Shown here in pieces: positions 46,650 to 55,591 of a stretch of 64,000 nucleotides of DNA. The position numbers and the translations under genes are program-made. Positions within the stretch are counted from its first letter, which is position 1, and each line of letters begins with the position of its first letter. The stretch comes from Massilia endophytica (GTDB lineage Bacteria; Pseudomonadota; Gammaproteobacteria; Burkholderiales; Burkholderiaceae_D): the NCBI RefSeq assembly GCF_021165955.1, contig NZ_CP088952.1, positions 1,798,001-1,862,000 of the forward strand, given 5' to 3'. The notes beneath the pieces were generated by a model. That model did not search any database, had not been told where the DNA came from, and was given only the letters and a program-made list of their open reading frames with translations.

Positions 46650-48058
46650 CCCAGGATTTTTCCGGGATTCATGATACCCAGCGGGTCCAATGCAGCCTTG
46701 ATGGCGCGCATCATGCCCAGCTCCACGGGCGACTTGTAGCGCGCCAGCTCGTCCCGCTTGAGGGCGCCGATACCGTGTTCGGCCGAGATGGAGCCGCAGA
46801 ACGCGTGCACGGCATCGTGAACGACGCGGTTGACTGCCTCCTGATGAAGGAGGAAAGCTTCGTTGGCGACTCCGGGCGGCGGCGCTACGTTGAAGTGCAG
46901 GTTGCCGTCGCCAAGATGGCCGAAGCACACCAGCTGGCAGCCGGGGAAGGCCTGCTGCAGCAGTGGTTCCGTGTGTTCGATGAAGGCCGCAATGCTCGAC
47001 ACGGGCAGAGAGATATCGTGCTTGATGTTCTTGCCGTCCGCCGCCTGCGCCAGGGGAATATGTTCGCGCAATTGCCACAGGCCCTGAGACTGCGCTACCG
47101 TGGAGGCTACCGCCGCATCGGTGGCGATGCCTTCGTTGACGGCGGCACCCACTGCATCTTCGAGCAGGCCGACTGCATGCTGCGCCGACTCGGTGCTGGA
47201 CAGTTCGAGCAGCACATACTGCTCGTGCGGTTCGCTGAAAGGCCGGGGCAGGGACGGGAAATGCTTCGCCACGAGCGCAAGGCAGTAGGCGGACATGAGT
47301 TCGAAGCCCGTGAGGCTGGCGCCGCAACGGTCCTGCATGAGGGCCAGCAGGCGCTGCGCCTGGGTGGGCGAGGGCAGCGCCACCAGCGCCGTGATGCTGG
47401 CCTTCGGCTTGGGGTAGAGCTTCAGCACCGCCCCGGTGATGATGCCCAGCGTGCCTTCCGCGCCGATGAACAGGTCGCGCAGGTCGTACCCTGTATTGTC
47501 CTTCCGCAGTCCGCGGAGTCCGTGCCAGATCTCGCCTTGCGCCGTCACCACCTCCAGGCCGAGACAGAGCTCGCGCGCGTTCCCGTAGCGCAGGACGGCC
47601 GTGCCACCCGCGTTGGTGGAGAGATTGCCGCCGATGGTGCAGCTGCCCTCGGCCGCCAGCGACAAGGGAAAAAGGCAGTCCTGGGCCGCGGCCGCCTCCT
47701 GCACCTGCTGCAGTATGCATCCCGCATCCACCGTCATGGTGCGGTTGAGCGCATCGATCACGCGGATCTGGTTCAGGCGCGCCAGCGACAGCACGACGGC
47801 GCTGCCTTGCCCATCGGGCACGCTGCCCAGCACCAGTCCCGTATTGCCGCCCTGCGGAACGATGGGCACGCGCGCCTCGGCGCAGAGCCGGACCAGGCCC
47901 GCCACTTCCTCCACGGAGCCCGGCCGCAGCACGGCCAGCGCGCGGCCCGTGAAACGCCCGCGCCAGTCGCGCAGGTAGGGCGCCATGTCCGCCTCGCTGT
48001 CGAGCACCCAGGCCCCGCCCAGCAGGGCGCGGCAGCGGTCGAGGAAGGATGCGTTCAT
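46646..48058 (-). CDS. FAD-linked D-2-hydroxyacid dehydrogenase
   Basis: A 470-residue flavoprotein of the GlcD/D-lactate and D-2-hydroxyglutarate dehydrogenase family. The PCMH FAD domain has VPQGGNTGLVLGSVPDG and GGNLSTNAGGTAVLRYGN. The substrate domain has VCFGHLGDGNLHFNV and SAEHGIGALKRDELARYKS, the usual metal and substrate histidines. The exact substrate cannot be told; D-2-hydroxyglutarate is common in this subgroup. It starts one base after DUF2069 and overlaps DUF4124. Confidence 0.9.
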   Translation of the reverse strand: MNASFLDRCRALLGGAWVLDSEADMAPYLRDWRGRFTGRALAVLRPGSVEEVAGLVRLCAEARVPIVPQGGNTGLVLGSVPDGQGSAVVLSLARLNQIRVIDALNRTMTVDAGCILQQVQEAAAAQDCLFPLSLAAEGSCTIGGNLSTNAGGTAVLRYGNARELCLGLEVVTAQGEIWHGLRGLRKDNTGYDLRDLFIGAEGTLGIITGAVLKLYPKPKASITALVALPSPTQAQRLLALMQDRCGASLTGFELMSAYCLALVAKHFPSLPRPFSEPHEQYVLLELSSTESAQHAVGLLEDAVGAAVNEGIATDAAVASTVAQSQGLWQLREHIPLAQAADGKNIKHDISLPVSSIAAFIEHTEPLLQQAFPGCQLVCFGHLGDGNLHFNVAPPPGVANEAFLLHQEAVNRVVHDAVHAFCGSISAEHGIGALKRDELARYKSPVELGMMRAIKAALDPLGIMNPGKILG

Positions 48059-48059
48059 C

Positions 48060-48452
48060 TCAGTGAACCTGGTTGATCTTGTCCAGCAGTTCCTTGGCCG
48101 CCTTGCGGGCGGCCTGCTTGTAGGGGCGAACGTAGAGGATGGCGCACACGAAGTACACGAGCACGATGCCCGCTTCCCCCCAGCCGAGCCATGGATGCGT
48201 CCTGTCGCTCCAGCCGCGCACCACGCCTTCCGTGAAGTAGAGCAGGATCATCATGGAGGTCCACTGCAGCGTGTAGAGGTCGCGCTTGATGACGCCCGCC
48301 AGCGGGAAGATCAGCGGGACGGCCTTCAGCACCATCCACGAGCCGCCGGGATGCAGCGGCGCGATCCACATTTCCCATGCCACGCACCACGCGATGAGCA
48401 GCACCAGGCTGCCCATTGCACCGTAATGGAATACGTCCTGCCTGCGCATCAT
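48060..48452 (-). CDS. DUF2069 membrane protein
   Basis: A 130-residue inner-membrane protein with three to four hydrophobic segments (MGSLVLLIAWCVAW, WMVLKAVPLIFPLAGVI, WTSMMILLYFTEGVV, AGIVLVYFVCAILYV) and a basic C-terminus. DUF2069 proteins regularly follow wrbA in betaproteobacteria, and here the ATG overlaps the wrbA stop as ATGA. Function is unknown. A second ATG lies one codon in. Confidence 0.85.
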   Translation of the reverse strand: MMRRQDVFHYGAMGSLVLLIAWCVAWEMWIAPLHPGGSWMVLKAVPLIFPLAGVIKRDLYTLQWTSMMILLYFTEGVVRGWSDRTHPWLGWGEAGIVLVYFVCAILYVRPYKQAARKAAKELLDKINQVH

Positions 48453-49060
48453 TTGCCTCCCAGGCGCACGGCGGTTTCCGCCAGGCGTTTGCCCAGCGCG
48501 ATGGCCAGGCGTTTTTCGTCGTCGGTGATGGGCTTCTTGCCTTCGAGGCCGGACCAGTGGCTCGCCCCGTACGGGCCGCCCCCGCTGGCAGTCGTCATCA
48601 GCTCGGGATGGCTGTAGGGCAGGCCGAGCACCATCATGCCGTGGTGCAGAAGGGGCACCATCATCGTGAGCAGCGTCGATTCCTGGCCGCCGTGCAGGCT
48701 GCCGGTGGACGTGAATACGCAGGCAGGCTTGCCGGACAGGGTGCCGGAAAGCCATTGCGCCGAGGTGCCGTCCCAAAAATACTTCATCGCCGATGCCATA
48801 TTGCCGAAACGGGTGGGCGAACCCACCGCGATTCCCGCGCATTCCTCCAGGTCCGAGAGCTCGACATAGGGAGCGCCTTCCGAAGGCACATCCGGCTCGG
48901 TGGCCTCCGTCACGGTGGACACGGCAGGCACCGTGCGCAGGCGCGCATCGCAACCCGGAACGCTCTCGATGCCCTGGGCGATCAGCTCGGCCAGTTTGCG
49001 GGTCGAGCCGTGGCGGGAATAATATAAGACAAGAATTGTCAGGTTCGAATCGTTCATCAT
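48449..49060 (-). CDS. wrbA: NAD(P)H:quinone oxidoreductase, WrbA type
   Basis: A 203-residue flavodoxin-fold quinone reductase. The FMN phosphate loop is YYSRHGSTRKLAE, with the conserved GSPTRFGNMASAMKYFWD and FTSTGSLHGGQESTLLTMMVPLLHHGMMVLGLPY further on. These enzymes carry out two-electron quinone reduction under oxidative stress. It heads the minus-strand run and diverges from YihY across 35 bases. Start ambiguity is one codon (M-M-N-D). Confidence 0.93.
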   Translation of the reverse strand: MMNDSNLTILVLYYSRHGSTRKLAELIAQGIESVPGCDARLRTVPAVSTVTEATEPDVPSEGAPYVELSDLEECAGIAVGSPTRFGNMASAMKYFWDGTSAQWLSGTLSGKPACVFTSTGSLHGGQESTLLTMMVPLLHHGMMVLGLPYSHPELMTTASGGGPYGASHWSGLEGKKPITDDEKRLAIALGKRLAETAVRLGGK

Positions 49061-49095
49061 TGGTATTATAGGGCCGCACTACCAAAAACGAATAC

Positions 49096-50460
49096 ATGCT
49101 AGCCAAGTACTTTTCCCCATTCTTCACTTACGTCGCGCGCAGCTGCCACGCCGGCATTGCCGAATTGCGCGGCCTGTCGTGGAACGAAATCCGCGATCTC
49201 ATGCTGTTTGCGCGCCGCCGCCTGCGCGAGGAAAGCCTGCCGCAGGTGGCGGGCGGCCTGACTTTCACCACGGTGTTTGCCCTGGTGCCGGTGCTGACTA
49301 TCGCGCTCGCCGTGTTCACCACCTTCCCGATGTTCAAGACCTTCCGCACCTCGCTGGAGGCCTACTTCATCCAGGGCGTGATGCCGACGGCGATCTCGAA
49401 CACGATCCTGAACTACCTCACCACCTTCGCCTCCAAGGCCACGCGCCTTTCCGCCGTGGGCGCCGTGACGCTGATGCTCACGTCGGTGGCGATGATGGGC
49501 ATGATCGAGCGCGCCTTCAACCGCATCTGGCGCGTGAAGGCCGAGCGGCGCTGGACCAAGCGCATTCTCGTGTACTGGGCGCTCATCACGCTCGGCCCCT
49601 TGCTGGTGGGCGTCTCCATCACCCTGTCCACGCACCTGTTCAGCGCTACCACGAGCCTCGTGGGCGACATTTTCGGGCAGCTGTTCTATACGATTCTGTC
49701 CGTGGTGCTGGCGACGGCGGGCTTCACCTTCCTGTACATCTCAGTGCCCAACCGGGTGGTGGACTGGCGCGACGCAGTCTGCGGCGGCATGCTGGCCGCG
49801 GTGGCATTCGAGCTGGCCAAGCGCGGTTTCGCGGTCTTCATCACCCAGTTCCCGACCTATTCCCGCATCTACGGCGCGCTGGCCGCGCTGCCGCTCTTCC
49901 TGCTGTGGGTCTACCTCTCCTGGCTCATCACCCTGGTGGGCGCGCTGCTGACGGCGGCGCTGCCGGTCGTGAAATATGAACGCTGGTGGCATGAGGCCGT
50001 GCCCGGCGGCGCCTTCGTGGACGCGATGGCGGTTCTGCGCGTGCTGCACGTGGCCAGCGAGCATGGCGACACGGCGCTCGTGAGCGCCGCCTCCATCCGT
50101 GCCCGCACCCGCCTCGGCTTCGACGAAATGGAGACCCTGCTGGAACAGATGCAGGCCCAGGGCTGGGTGGGCCGCGTGAAGGTGGAAACGCCGCCGCGCG
50201 TCCAGTTCGGGAAGCGCGTGAGCGAGGGCGGCGACAACTGGGTGCTGCTCGCGAATACGGACAAGCTCACCCTGGCCGATGTCTACCGTGTCTTCGTCTT
50301 CGGAGGCATGGCGGTCAACGCGGGCGTTGCCTCCGAAGACGAACGTGACCGCGAGGCCACGCGCGAAGCCGCGCGCCTGGCCCGCGAGGTGGAAATGGCG
50401 GTCGAGACAGGCCTGGGCCGTACGCTGGCGGACCATTTCGGCCCGCTCGACGGACGTTAG
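49096..50460 (+). CDS. YihY/UPF0761 family inner-membrane protein
   Basis: A 454-residue membrane protein of the YihY (formerly RNase BN) family. About six transmembrane segments lie within residues 50-290, with the family motif QVAGGLTFTTVFALVPVLTI and later FPTYSRIYGALAALPLFLLWVYLSWLI. The remaining C-terminal part (about 300-454) is soluble and looks like a winged-helix region, as in the long betaproteobacterial forms. The old RNase assignment is not supported for this family. It diverges from wrbA, and its stop overlaps the convergent hydrolase by four bases. Confidence 0.9.
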   Translation: MLAKYFSPFFTYVARSCHAGIAELRGLSWNEIRDLMLFARRRLREESLPQVAGGLTFTTVFALVPVLTIALAVFTTFPMFKTFRTSLEAYFIQGVMPTAISNTILNYLTTFASKATRLSAVGAVTLMLTSVAMMGMIERAFNRIWRVKAERRWTKRILVYWALITLGPLLVGVSITLSTHLFSATTSLVGDIFGQLFYTILSVVLATAGFTFLYISVPNRVVDWRDAVCGGMLAAVAFELAKRGFAVFITQFPTYSRIYGALAALPLFLLWVYLSWLITLVGALLTAALPVVKYERWWHEAVPGGAFVDAMAVLRVLHVASEHGDTALVSAASIRARTRLGFDEMETLLEQMQAQGWVGRVKVETPPRVQFGKRVSEGGDNWVLLANTDKLTLADVYRVFVFGGMAVNAGVASEDERDREATREAARLAREVEMAVETGLGRTLADHFGPLDGR

Positions 50461-51251
50461 CGCAGGAAGGCTGCCAGGGCGTCCAGCACTGCGTCCGGCT
50501 GCTCGGCCATCATCTGGTGGCCGGCATCCACGGTCACCTGCCGCGCATGCGGTATGGCCTCCATCAGTCCCCGTGCCGCTTTGGGCGGCGTCATCATGTC
50601 CTTGCTGCCCAGGATGAAGAGGGTGGGGCACTGTACCGAACGCGCCGCCGCATCGCCGTTGGCGTAAGCATTGCAGGCTGTGAAATCGCGGTGGAAGAGC
50701 CGGTCGGGATTCAGCGCGGACATGCGCTCCATGAGCCGCTGCGATCCGCCCAGCACCGAGAACCCCGGACCCGGCGACGAAGGCTTGTGCGCAATGCTCG
50801 AATGCGACCAGGCGTTGACCATGCGGATGGCGGATGGCTCGTCGTTCAGCGCAGCATCCAGCAGCGCGCCGGACACTTTCATCGGCCATGTCGTGCCGAG
50901 CAGCGCCAGCTTGCTCACGCGGTCCGGTGCGCGGAAGGCCGCTTCCAGTGCAATCAATGAACCCATGCTGTGGCCCGCCAGCGCGGCTTTCGCCACGCCT
51001 GCCGCATCGAGAACGCCAAGCAGCCAATCGGCCATTGCCTCCACCGTGTCCAGCGCCGCGCCCCTGCTGCGGCCGTGTCCCGGCAGGTCCACCGCCAGCA
51101 CGCCGAAGCCGTGGTGCGCCAGATAGCGGGACTGCAGGGCCCACACGGAATGGTCGTTCTGCGCGCCGTGGATGAAGACCACCGCAGGCAGGGAGGCGTC
51201 GAAGGGCTTGCCGCCCGTGTAGCAGTAGGTATGCTGGTCGAGCTGCATCAT
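50457..51251 (-). CDS. Alpha/beta hydrolase
   Basis: A 264-residue alpha/beta-hydrolase. The oxyanion strand is VVFIHGAQNDHSVW, the nucleophile elbow GHSMGS, the acid lies in LFILGSKDMMTPP and the histidine in VTVDAGHQMMAEQ. No signal peptide is present. It overlaps the end of metY by four bases, so the two are probably co-transcribed, but no sulfur-metabolism role can be read from the sequence. Confidence 0.87.
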   Translation of the reverse strand: MMQLDQHTYCYTGGKPFDASLPAVVFIHGAQNDHSVWALQSRYLAHHGFGVLAVDLPGHGRSRGAALDTVEAMADWLLGVLDAAGVAKAALAGHSMGSLIALEAAFRAPDRVSKLALLGTTWPMKVSGALLDAALNDEPSAIRMVNAWSHSSIAHKPSSPGPGFSVLGGSQRLMERMSALNPDRLFHRDFTACNAYANGDAAARSVQCPTLFILGSKDMMTPPKAARGLMEAIPHARQVTVDAGHQMMAEQPDAVLDALAAFLR

Positions 51252-52558
51252 GCGCCTTTCTGCGATGCCTTGAGGCCGCGCGCCAGGTCTTCGATCAGGT
51301 CCTCCGCGTTTTCCAGGCCCACGGAAAGGCGCATGGTGCCTTCCGCGATGCCGGAAGCCGCCAGCTGTTCCGCGGGAACCCGGAAATGCGTGGTGGAGGC
51401 GGGATGGATCACCAGCGATTTTGCGTCGCCCACATTGGCCAGGTGCGAGAACACCTTCAGGCTCTCGACAAAGCGCTTGCCTGCCGCACGCCCGCCCTTG
51501 ATGTTGAAGGAGAACACCGCGCCGCAGCCTTTCGGCAGCAGCTGCCGGGCCAGCGCATGGCCGGGGTGGTCCGGCAGTTCGGGATAGGCCACCGATTCCA
51601 CGGCGGGCTGTGACAGCAGGAATTCCACCACCTTGCGCGTATTGGCCACGTGCCGGTCCATGCGCATGCCGAGCGTTTCAACCCCCTGCAGGATGGCGAA
51701 GGCGTTGTGAGGGCTCATGACGGCGCCGAAATCGCGCAGGCCTTCGCGGCGCGCACGCAGTGAGAAGGGCGCCACGGTCGACTCTTCCGCGAACACCATG
51801 CCGTGGAAGCCGTCGTACGGCTCGCACAGCTCGGCGAAGCGGCCCGTCTTCTCGTAGGCTGCCTGCCAGTCGAAGGTGCCGCCGTCCACCAGCAGGCCGC
51901 CGATGGCCGTGCCATGGCCGCACAGGAATTTGGTGGCGGAGTGGAATACGAGATCGGCGCCGTGGTCGAAGGGCCGCAGCAGATAGGGCGTGGTGAAGGT
52001 GCCGTCCACCATGAGCGGAAGATGGTGCTCATGCGCGATGGCCGCAACGCGCGGAATATCCAGCACGTCCAGGCCGGGATTGCCCAGCGTTTCCGCGAAC
52101 AGCACCTTCGTTTCGGGACGGATGGCAGCGCGCCAGGCATCGATATCGCACGGATCGACGAAGGTGGTCTCGATGCCGAAGCGTTTCAGCGTGTAGGAGA
52201 GGAGATTGTGCGAGCCGCCGTAGAGCGCGCGCGATGCCACGATGTGCGACCCCGCCCCGGCAATGGTGACAAGGCCCAGGTGCATGGCAGCCTGGCCGCT
52301 GGCCGTGGCAATGCCCGCCACCCCGCCTTCCAGCGCCGCGATGCGTTCCTCCAGCACCGCATTCGTGGGGTTGGTGATGCGCGAGTAGACGTGGCCCGCG
52401 CGTTCCATATTGAACAGCGCCGCCGCATGCTCCGCATCGCGGAAGGCAAAGGAAGAGGTGAAGTGGATGGGGGTGGCGCGCGCGCCGGTTGCCGGATCGG
52501 GTGCGGCGCCGGTATGTAGCGCCAGCGTGTCGAAGCCGGGCGATTGAGGTCCGCTCAT
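51248..52558 (-). CDS. metY: O-acetylhomoserine/O-succinylhomoserine sulfhydrylase-type enzyme
   Basis: A 436-residue Cys/Met-metabolism PLP enzyme. The sequence has YSRITNPTNAVLEERIAALE, GGSHNLLSYTLKRFGIETTFVDP and the lysine motif VFHSATKFLCGHGTAIGG, and it ends with the expected SVGLENAEDLIEDL. The length and insertions fit MetY (direct sulfhydrylation of O-acetylhomoserine) better than MetB/MetC, which are about 380-400 residues. I chose the ATG of MSGPQSPGFDTLALH; the frame opens 20 codons earlier without conservation. Confidence 0.88.
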   Translation of the reverse strand: MSGPQSPGFDTLALHTGAAPDPATGARATPIHFTSSFAFRDAEHAAALFNMERAGHVYSRITNPTNAVLEERIAALEGGVAGIATASGQAAMHLGLVTIAGAGSHIVASRALYGGSHNLLSYTLKRFGIETTFVDPCDIDAWRAAIRPETKVLFAETLGNPGLDVLDIPRVAAIAHEHHLPLMVDGTFTTPYLLRPFDHGADLVFHSATKFLCGHGTAIGGLLVDGGTFDWQAAYEKTGRFAELCEPYDGFHGMVFAEESTVAPFSLRARREGLRDFGAVMSPHNAFAILQGVETLGMRMDRHVANTRKVVEFLLSQPAVESVAYPELPDHPGHALARQLLPKGCGAVFSFNIKGGRAAGKRFVESLKVFSHLANVGDAKSLVIHPASTTHFRVPAEQLAASGIAEGTMRLSVGLENAEDLIEDLARGLKASQKGA

Positions 52559-52733
52559 GGCATGTCTCGTCTGTTTATTCTGGTGGGGCGATGCTACCGC
52601 CTTCCGCCAGTCCTGCAAAGTGTTGCATATATGATTATGCGCAATGCTGGATTTTTAATTCGGCTTAGGCTACATTTCCTGATAAGGCTTACAATAAAAC
52701 AAACTCCCATTCACAGCGGACAGGACGGCCATC

Positions 52734-53189
52734 ATGAAAGTCTCCGAAATTCTCCAGGTTAAAGGCAACATCCTGTACACCATCACCCCGGACCAGCCGC
52801 TGGTGGAGGCGGCGAACACGATGGCTGAAAAGGATATCGGCTCGCTGGTGGTGATGGAATACGGCGATCTGGTCGGCATGCTGACCTTCCGCGAAGTGCT
52901 CAAGGCGCTGCACGCGAACCAGGGTTCCGTGGGGGGAGGCACGGTGCGCAAGCACATGGACGACCATCCCATTACGGTGACGCCGGATACGGAAGTGAAC
53001 GAGGTGCGCCGCATCATGCTGGAAAAGCACGCGCGCTACCTGCCTGTGATGAATGCCAAGACCCTGCTCGGCGTGATTTCCTTCTACGACGTGGCGCGTG
53101 CCGTGCTCGAAGCGCAGAGCTTCGAGAACCGCATGCTCAAGGCCTACATCCGCGACTGGCCGGCGGAGGAAGACCAGGCCGCGAACTGA
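52734..53189 (+). CDS. CBS-domain protein
   Basis: A 151-residue protein made of two CBS domains. The first has VEAANTMAEKDIGSLVVMEYGDLVGMLTFREVL and the second TEVNEVRRIMLEKHARYLPVMNAKTLLGVISFYDV. Such stand-alone pairs bind adenosine nucleotides and act as energy sensors, partner unknown. The 175-base gap before it, shared with metY, contains a TACAAT box at 52690-52695 that could be the -10 of its promoter, though no good -35 lies at the right distance. Confidence 0.88.
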   Translation: MKVSEILQVKGNILYTITPDQPLVEAANTMAEKDIGSLVVMEYGDLVGMLTFREVLKALHANQGSVGGGTVRKHMDDHPITVTPDTEVNEVRRIMLEKHARYLPVMNAKTLLGVISFYDVARAVLEAQSFENRMLKAYIRDWPAEEDQAAN

Positions 53190-53193
53190 TTGG

Positions 53194-55419
53194 TCAGGCG
53201 GCGCCCTGCAGGGCGTCGTTCGCCAGCCATTCGTCCAGGGTGTCCGCCGCCATTGGACGCGCAAACAGGAAGCCCTGCGCCAGCGGGCACCCAAGAGCGT
53301 ACAGGATCTGCGCCTGGCGCTCGTCCTCCACGCCTTCCGCAATCACCGTCAATCCCAAATTCTGCCCCAGCTGGATCACCATTTCGGCGATGCTGCTGCC
53401 GCGCGCCGAACCCGTGATTTCGGTAACGAAGGCGCGGTCGATCTTCAGCCGGTCGATCTGCAGGCGCTGCAGGTAGGAGAGGGAAGAGAAGCCGGTGCCG
53501 AAATCGTCGATGGCGATGGTGACGCCGGTCTGCTTGATCTGGGCCAGCATCTCGATCAGCAGGTTCGGCTCTTCCATGGCCATGGATTCGGTGATCTCCA
53601 GCTCCACATATTCGGGCGGCGCGCCGGTATCGGCCAGGGCGCGGCGCAGCATGTCCAGGAACTGCGGGTGCCGGAACTGCACCTGCGACACGTTGACGGA
53701 CATGGTGAAGTCCTGATGCCCCGCAGCCCGCAGGGCCACCAGTTCGCGCAGCGCGGTGCGCATGACCGTTTCGCCGATCTCGATGATGAGGCCTGAATAT
53801 TCGGCAATCGGAATGAAGCGGTCGGGCGACACGAACTTGCCGTCCGGCGTGCGCCAGCGCAGCAGGGCTTCGGCGCCGATGGGGCGGCGCGTGAGCAGGT
53901 CCATCTGCGGCTGGTACATCACGAACAGCTCATTCTGGGCATAGGCCTTGCGCAGCGCGTGCATCATGCGCACCCGCTCGCGGATCTCCACACCCATGCT
54001 GCGCGTGAAGTAGAAGTGGCCCGCGCGCTGCTGCGACTTGGCGCGCTTCAGGGCGATATCCGCGTCCTTCAGCGCGTCCGACCCATTGCCATCGTGTTCG
54101 CACAGGCGCACCAGGCCAAGGGTGGCGGAAAGGCGCACGTCCTGGCCTTCGATGCTGAAGGGGCGCTGGAACAGTTCGAGAATCGCCTCCGGATGCACCT
54201 GGGACGCGTCGCCCAGCACGCCGAAGATGTCGCCGCCGATGCGGGCGACGGTCAGCTGCTGGCCAAGGCTCGTTTGGAGGCGGTTGGCCACTGCCACCAG
54301 CAGGGTGTCGCCGAACTCGTGGCCCAGCGCGTCGTTGGTTTCGGCGAAGTGGTCGAGGTCCACCAGCGACAGGGTGGCGTCGTCGCGCGCGGGACCCGAC
54401 AGCGTGGCGTCCAGGATCTCGATCAGGCGCGTGCGGTTGGGCAGCTTCGAGAGCGAATCGTAGAAGGCTGCCTTGTGCAGGTGGGACAGCAGCTCCACGT
54501 TGTCGAGGCCCACCGCCACGTTGGCGCAGAAAACTTCCAGCAGGCGGTCTTCCAGTTCGGTCGGAGGGCGCGGCATGAGCAGCCAGGCAACGAAGACGCG
54601 GCTGGATTTGCCCGCGAAGTACAGGGCCAGCGCGTCGCCCGTGTAGACATTGCGGCGCTGCGCGACCGCCTGGGCCATGCCTTGCACCACATGCGCTGCG
54701 CTCGACAGGGGATCGCGGCTGCCAAGGTTGTGCAGGCTGCCCATGGCGGCCAGCACTTCCAGCGCGCTGCAATCGTCGTCCGGGCAGTCCTGCACGCACA
54801 GCACGCCATTGGCCTGCTGCCCCAGCAGGCTCGCCGCCTGCGAGAGCACGCCCGCGGCGAAATTGCGCACGCCGTGCAGGGCCATGAGCTCCGTGCCTGC
54901 GTGGACAATCTGGTTCAGGCCCCGGCGGCTGTCGCTGATCTTGCGAATCTGCTCGTAGGAGCGGATGGCGGCCGTCACCGTGGTGTACAGCTTGATGCGC
55001 GTGAGTTCGGACTTGGTCTTGTAATCGTTGATGTCGAAATCGCGGATGGCGTCGATTTCGGGCGCATAGCCCGGCTGTCCGGTGCGCAGGATGATGCGCA
55101 CATCGCTCAGCTTCAGGATTTCGCGGATATGTCGCACGAGGTGCAGGCCGGCATCGTCCTGCTCCATCACCACGTCCAGCAGGATCACGGCGATATCGTG
55201 CTCGTACTGGAGCATTTCCCTTGCCTGGGCTGCCGAATAGGCGTGCACGAACTCCAGCGGGCGGCCTTGCATTTCAAGGCTGCCGAGAGCGAACGTCGTG
55301 GTCGAATGCACGTCCTCATCGTCGTCGATGATCATCACCCGCCACACATGGCGCGGTGTGCCGGCTGGGGCCGGAACCGGGCTTTCATCCAGGAATACCA
55401 AATCGTCCTGATCAGGCAT
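53194..55419 (-). CDS. REC-DUF3369-GGDEF-EAL response regulator, probable c-di-GMP phosphodiesterase
   Basis: A 741-residue signalling protein. The receiver (about 25-150) has IDDDEDVH and ILLDVVMEQDDAG. A DUF3369/GAF-like sensor lies at about 165-310. The GGDEF domain (about 318-465) reads ARIGGDIFGVL, so its signature is GGDIF and cyclase activity is unlikely. The EAL domain (about 475-735) is intact, with GAEALLRW, SVNVSQVQF, LEITES, AIDDFGTGFSS, LKIDR and IAEGVED. It should hydrolyse c-di-GMP in response to phosphorylation. It stands divergent from aroC, with a 172-base gap. Confidence 0.92.
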   Translation of the reverse strand: MPDQDDLVFLDESPVPAPAGTPRHVWRVMIIDDDEDVHSTTTFALGSLEMQGRPLEFVHAYSAAQAREMLQYEHDIAVILLDVVMEQDDAGLHLVRHIREILKLSDVRIILRTGQPGYAPEIDAIRDFDINDYKTKSELTRIKLYTTVTAAIRSYEQIRKISDSRRGLNQIVHAGTELMALHGVRNFAAGVLSQAASLLGQQANGVLCVQDCPDDDCSALEVLAAMGSLHNLGSRDPLSSAAHVVQGMAQAVAQRRNVYTGDALALYFAGKSSRVFVAWLLMPRPPTELEDRLLEVFCANVAVGLDNVELLSHLHKAAFYDSLSKLPNRTRLIEILDATLSGPARDDATLSLVDLDHFAETNDALGHEFGDTLLVAVANRLQTSLGQQLTVARIGGDIFGVLGDASQVHPEAILELFQRPFSIEGQDVRLSATLGLVRLCEHDGNGSDALKDADIALKRAKSQQRAGHFYFTRSMGVEIRERVRMMHALRKAYAQNELFVMYQPQMDLLTRRPIGAEALLRWRTPDGKFVSPDRFIPIAEYSGLIIEIGETVMRTALRELVALRAAGHQDFTMSVNVSQVQFRHPQFLDMLRRALADTGAPPEYVELEITESMAMEEPNLLIEMLAQIKQTGVTIAIDDFGTGFSSLSYLQRLQIDRLKIDRAFVTEITGSARGSSIAEMVIQLGQNLGLTVIAEGVEDERQAQILYALGCPLAQGFLFARPMAADTLDEWLANDALQGAA

Positions 55420-55519
55420 GGGTCACTTCTCTCCAGATAGCTTGGTGTTCCTTGTAATGGAGTATATAGCGGAATGCTGGCCGGAACGTATGTTTCTACT
55501 AAGAAAATTGCCTTTTGTT

Positions 55520-55534
55520 GCGAGAAGTTCTCGC
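55520..55534. promoter_or_regulatory. 15-bp perfect palindrome ahead of aroC
   Basis: GCGAGAAGTTCTCGC is a seven-base inverted repeat around a single G. It lies in the 172-base divergent gap, 57 bases before the aroC ATG and about 100 bases before the EAL gene start. A TAGAAT box at 55558-55563 could be an aroC -10 element, which would place the palindrome at or next to the -35 region, a typical operator site. Confidence 0.45.
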
Positions 55535-55591
55535 TGGTTTAGCAACTCCGAAAGCGGTAGAATGATTGGTTTCAGCGCAAATTTCGAAATT

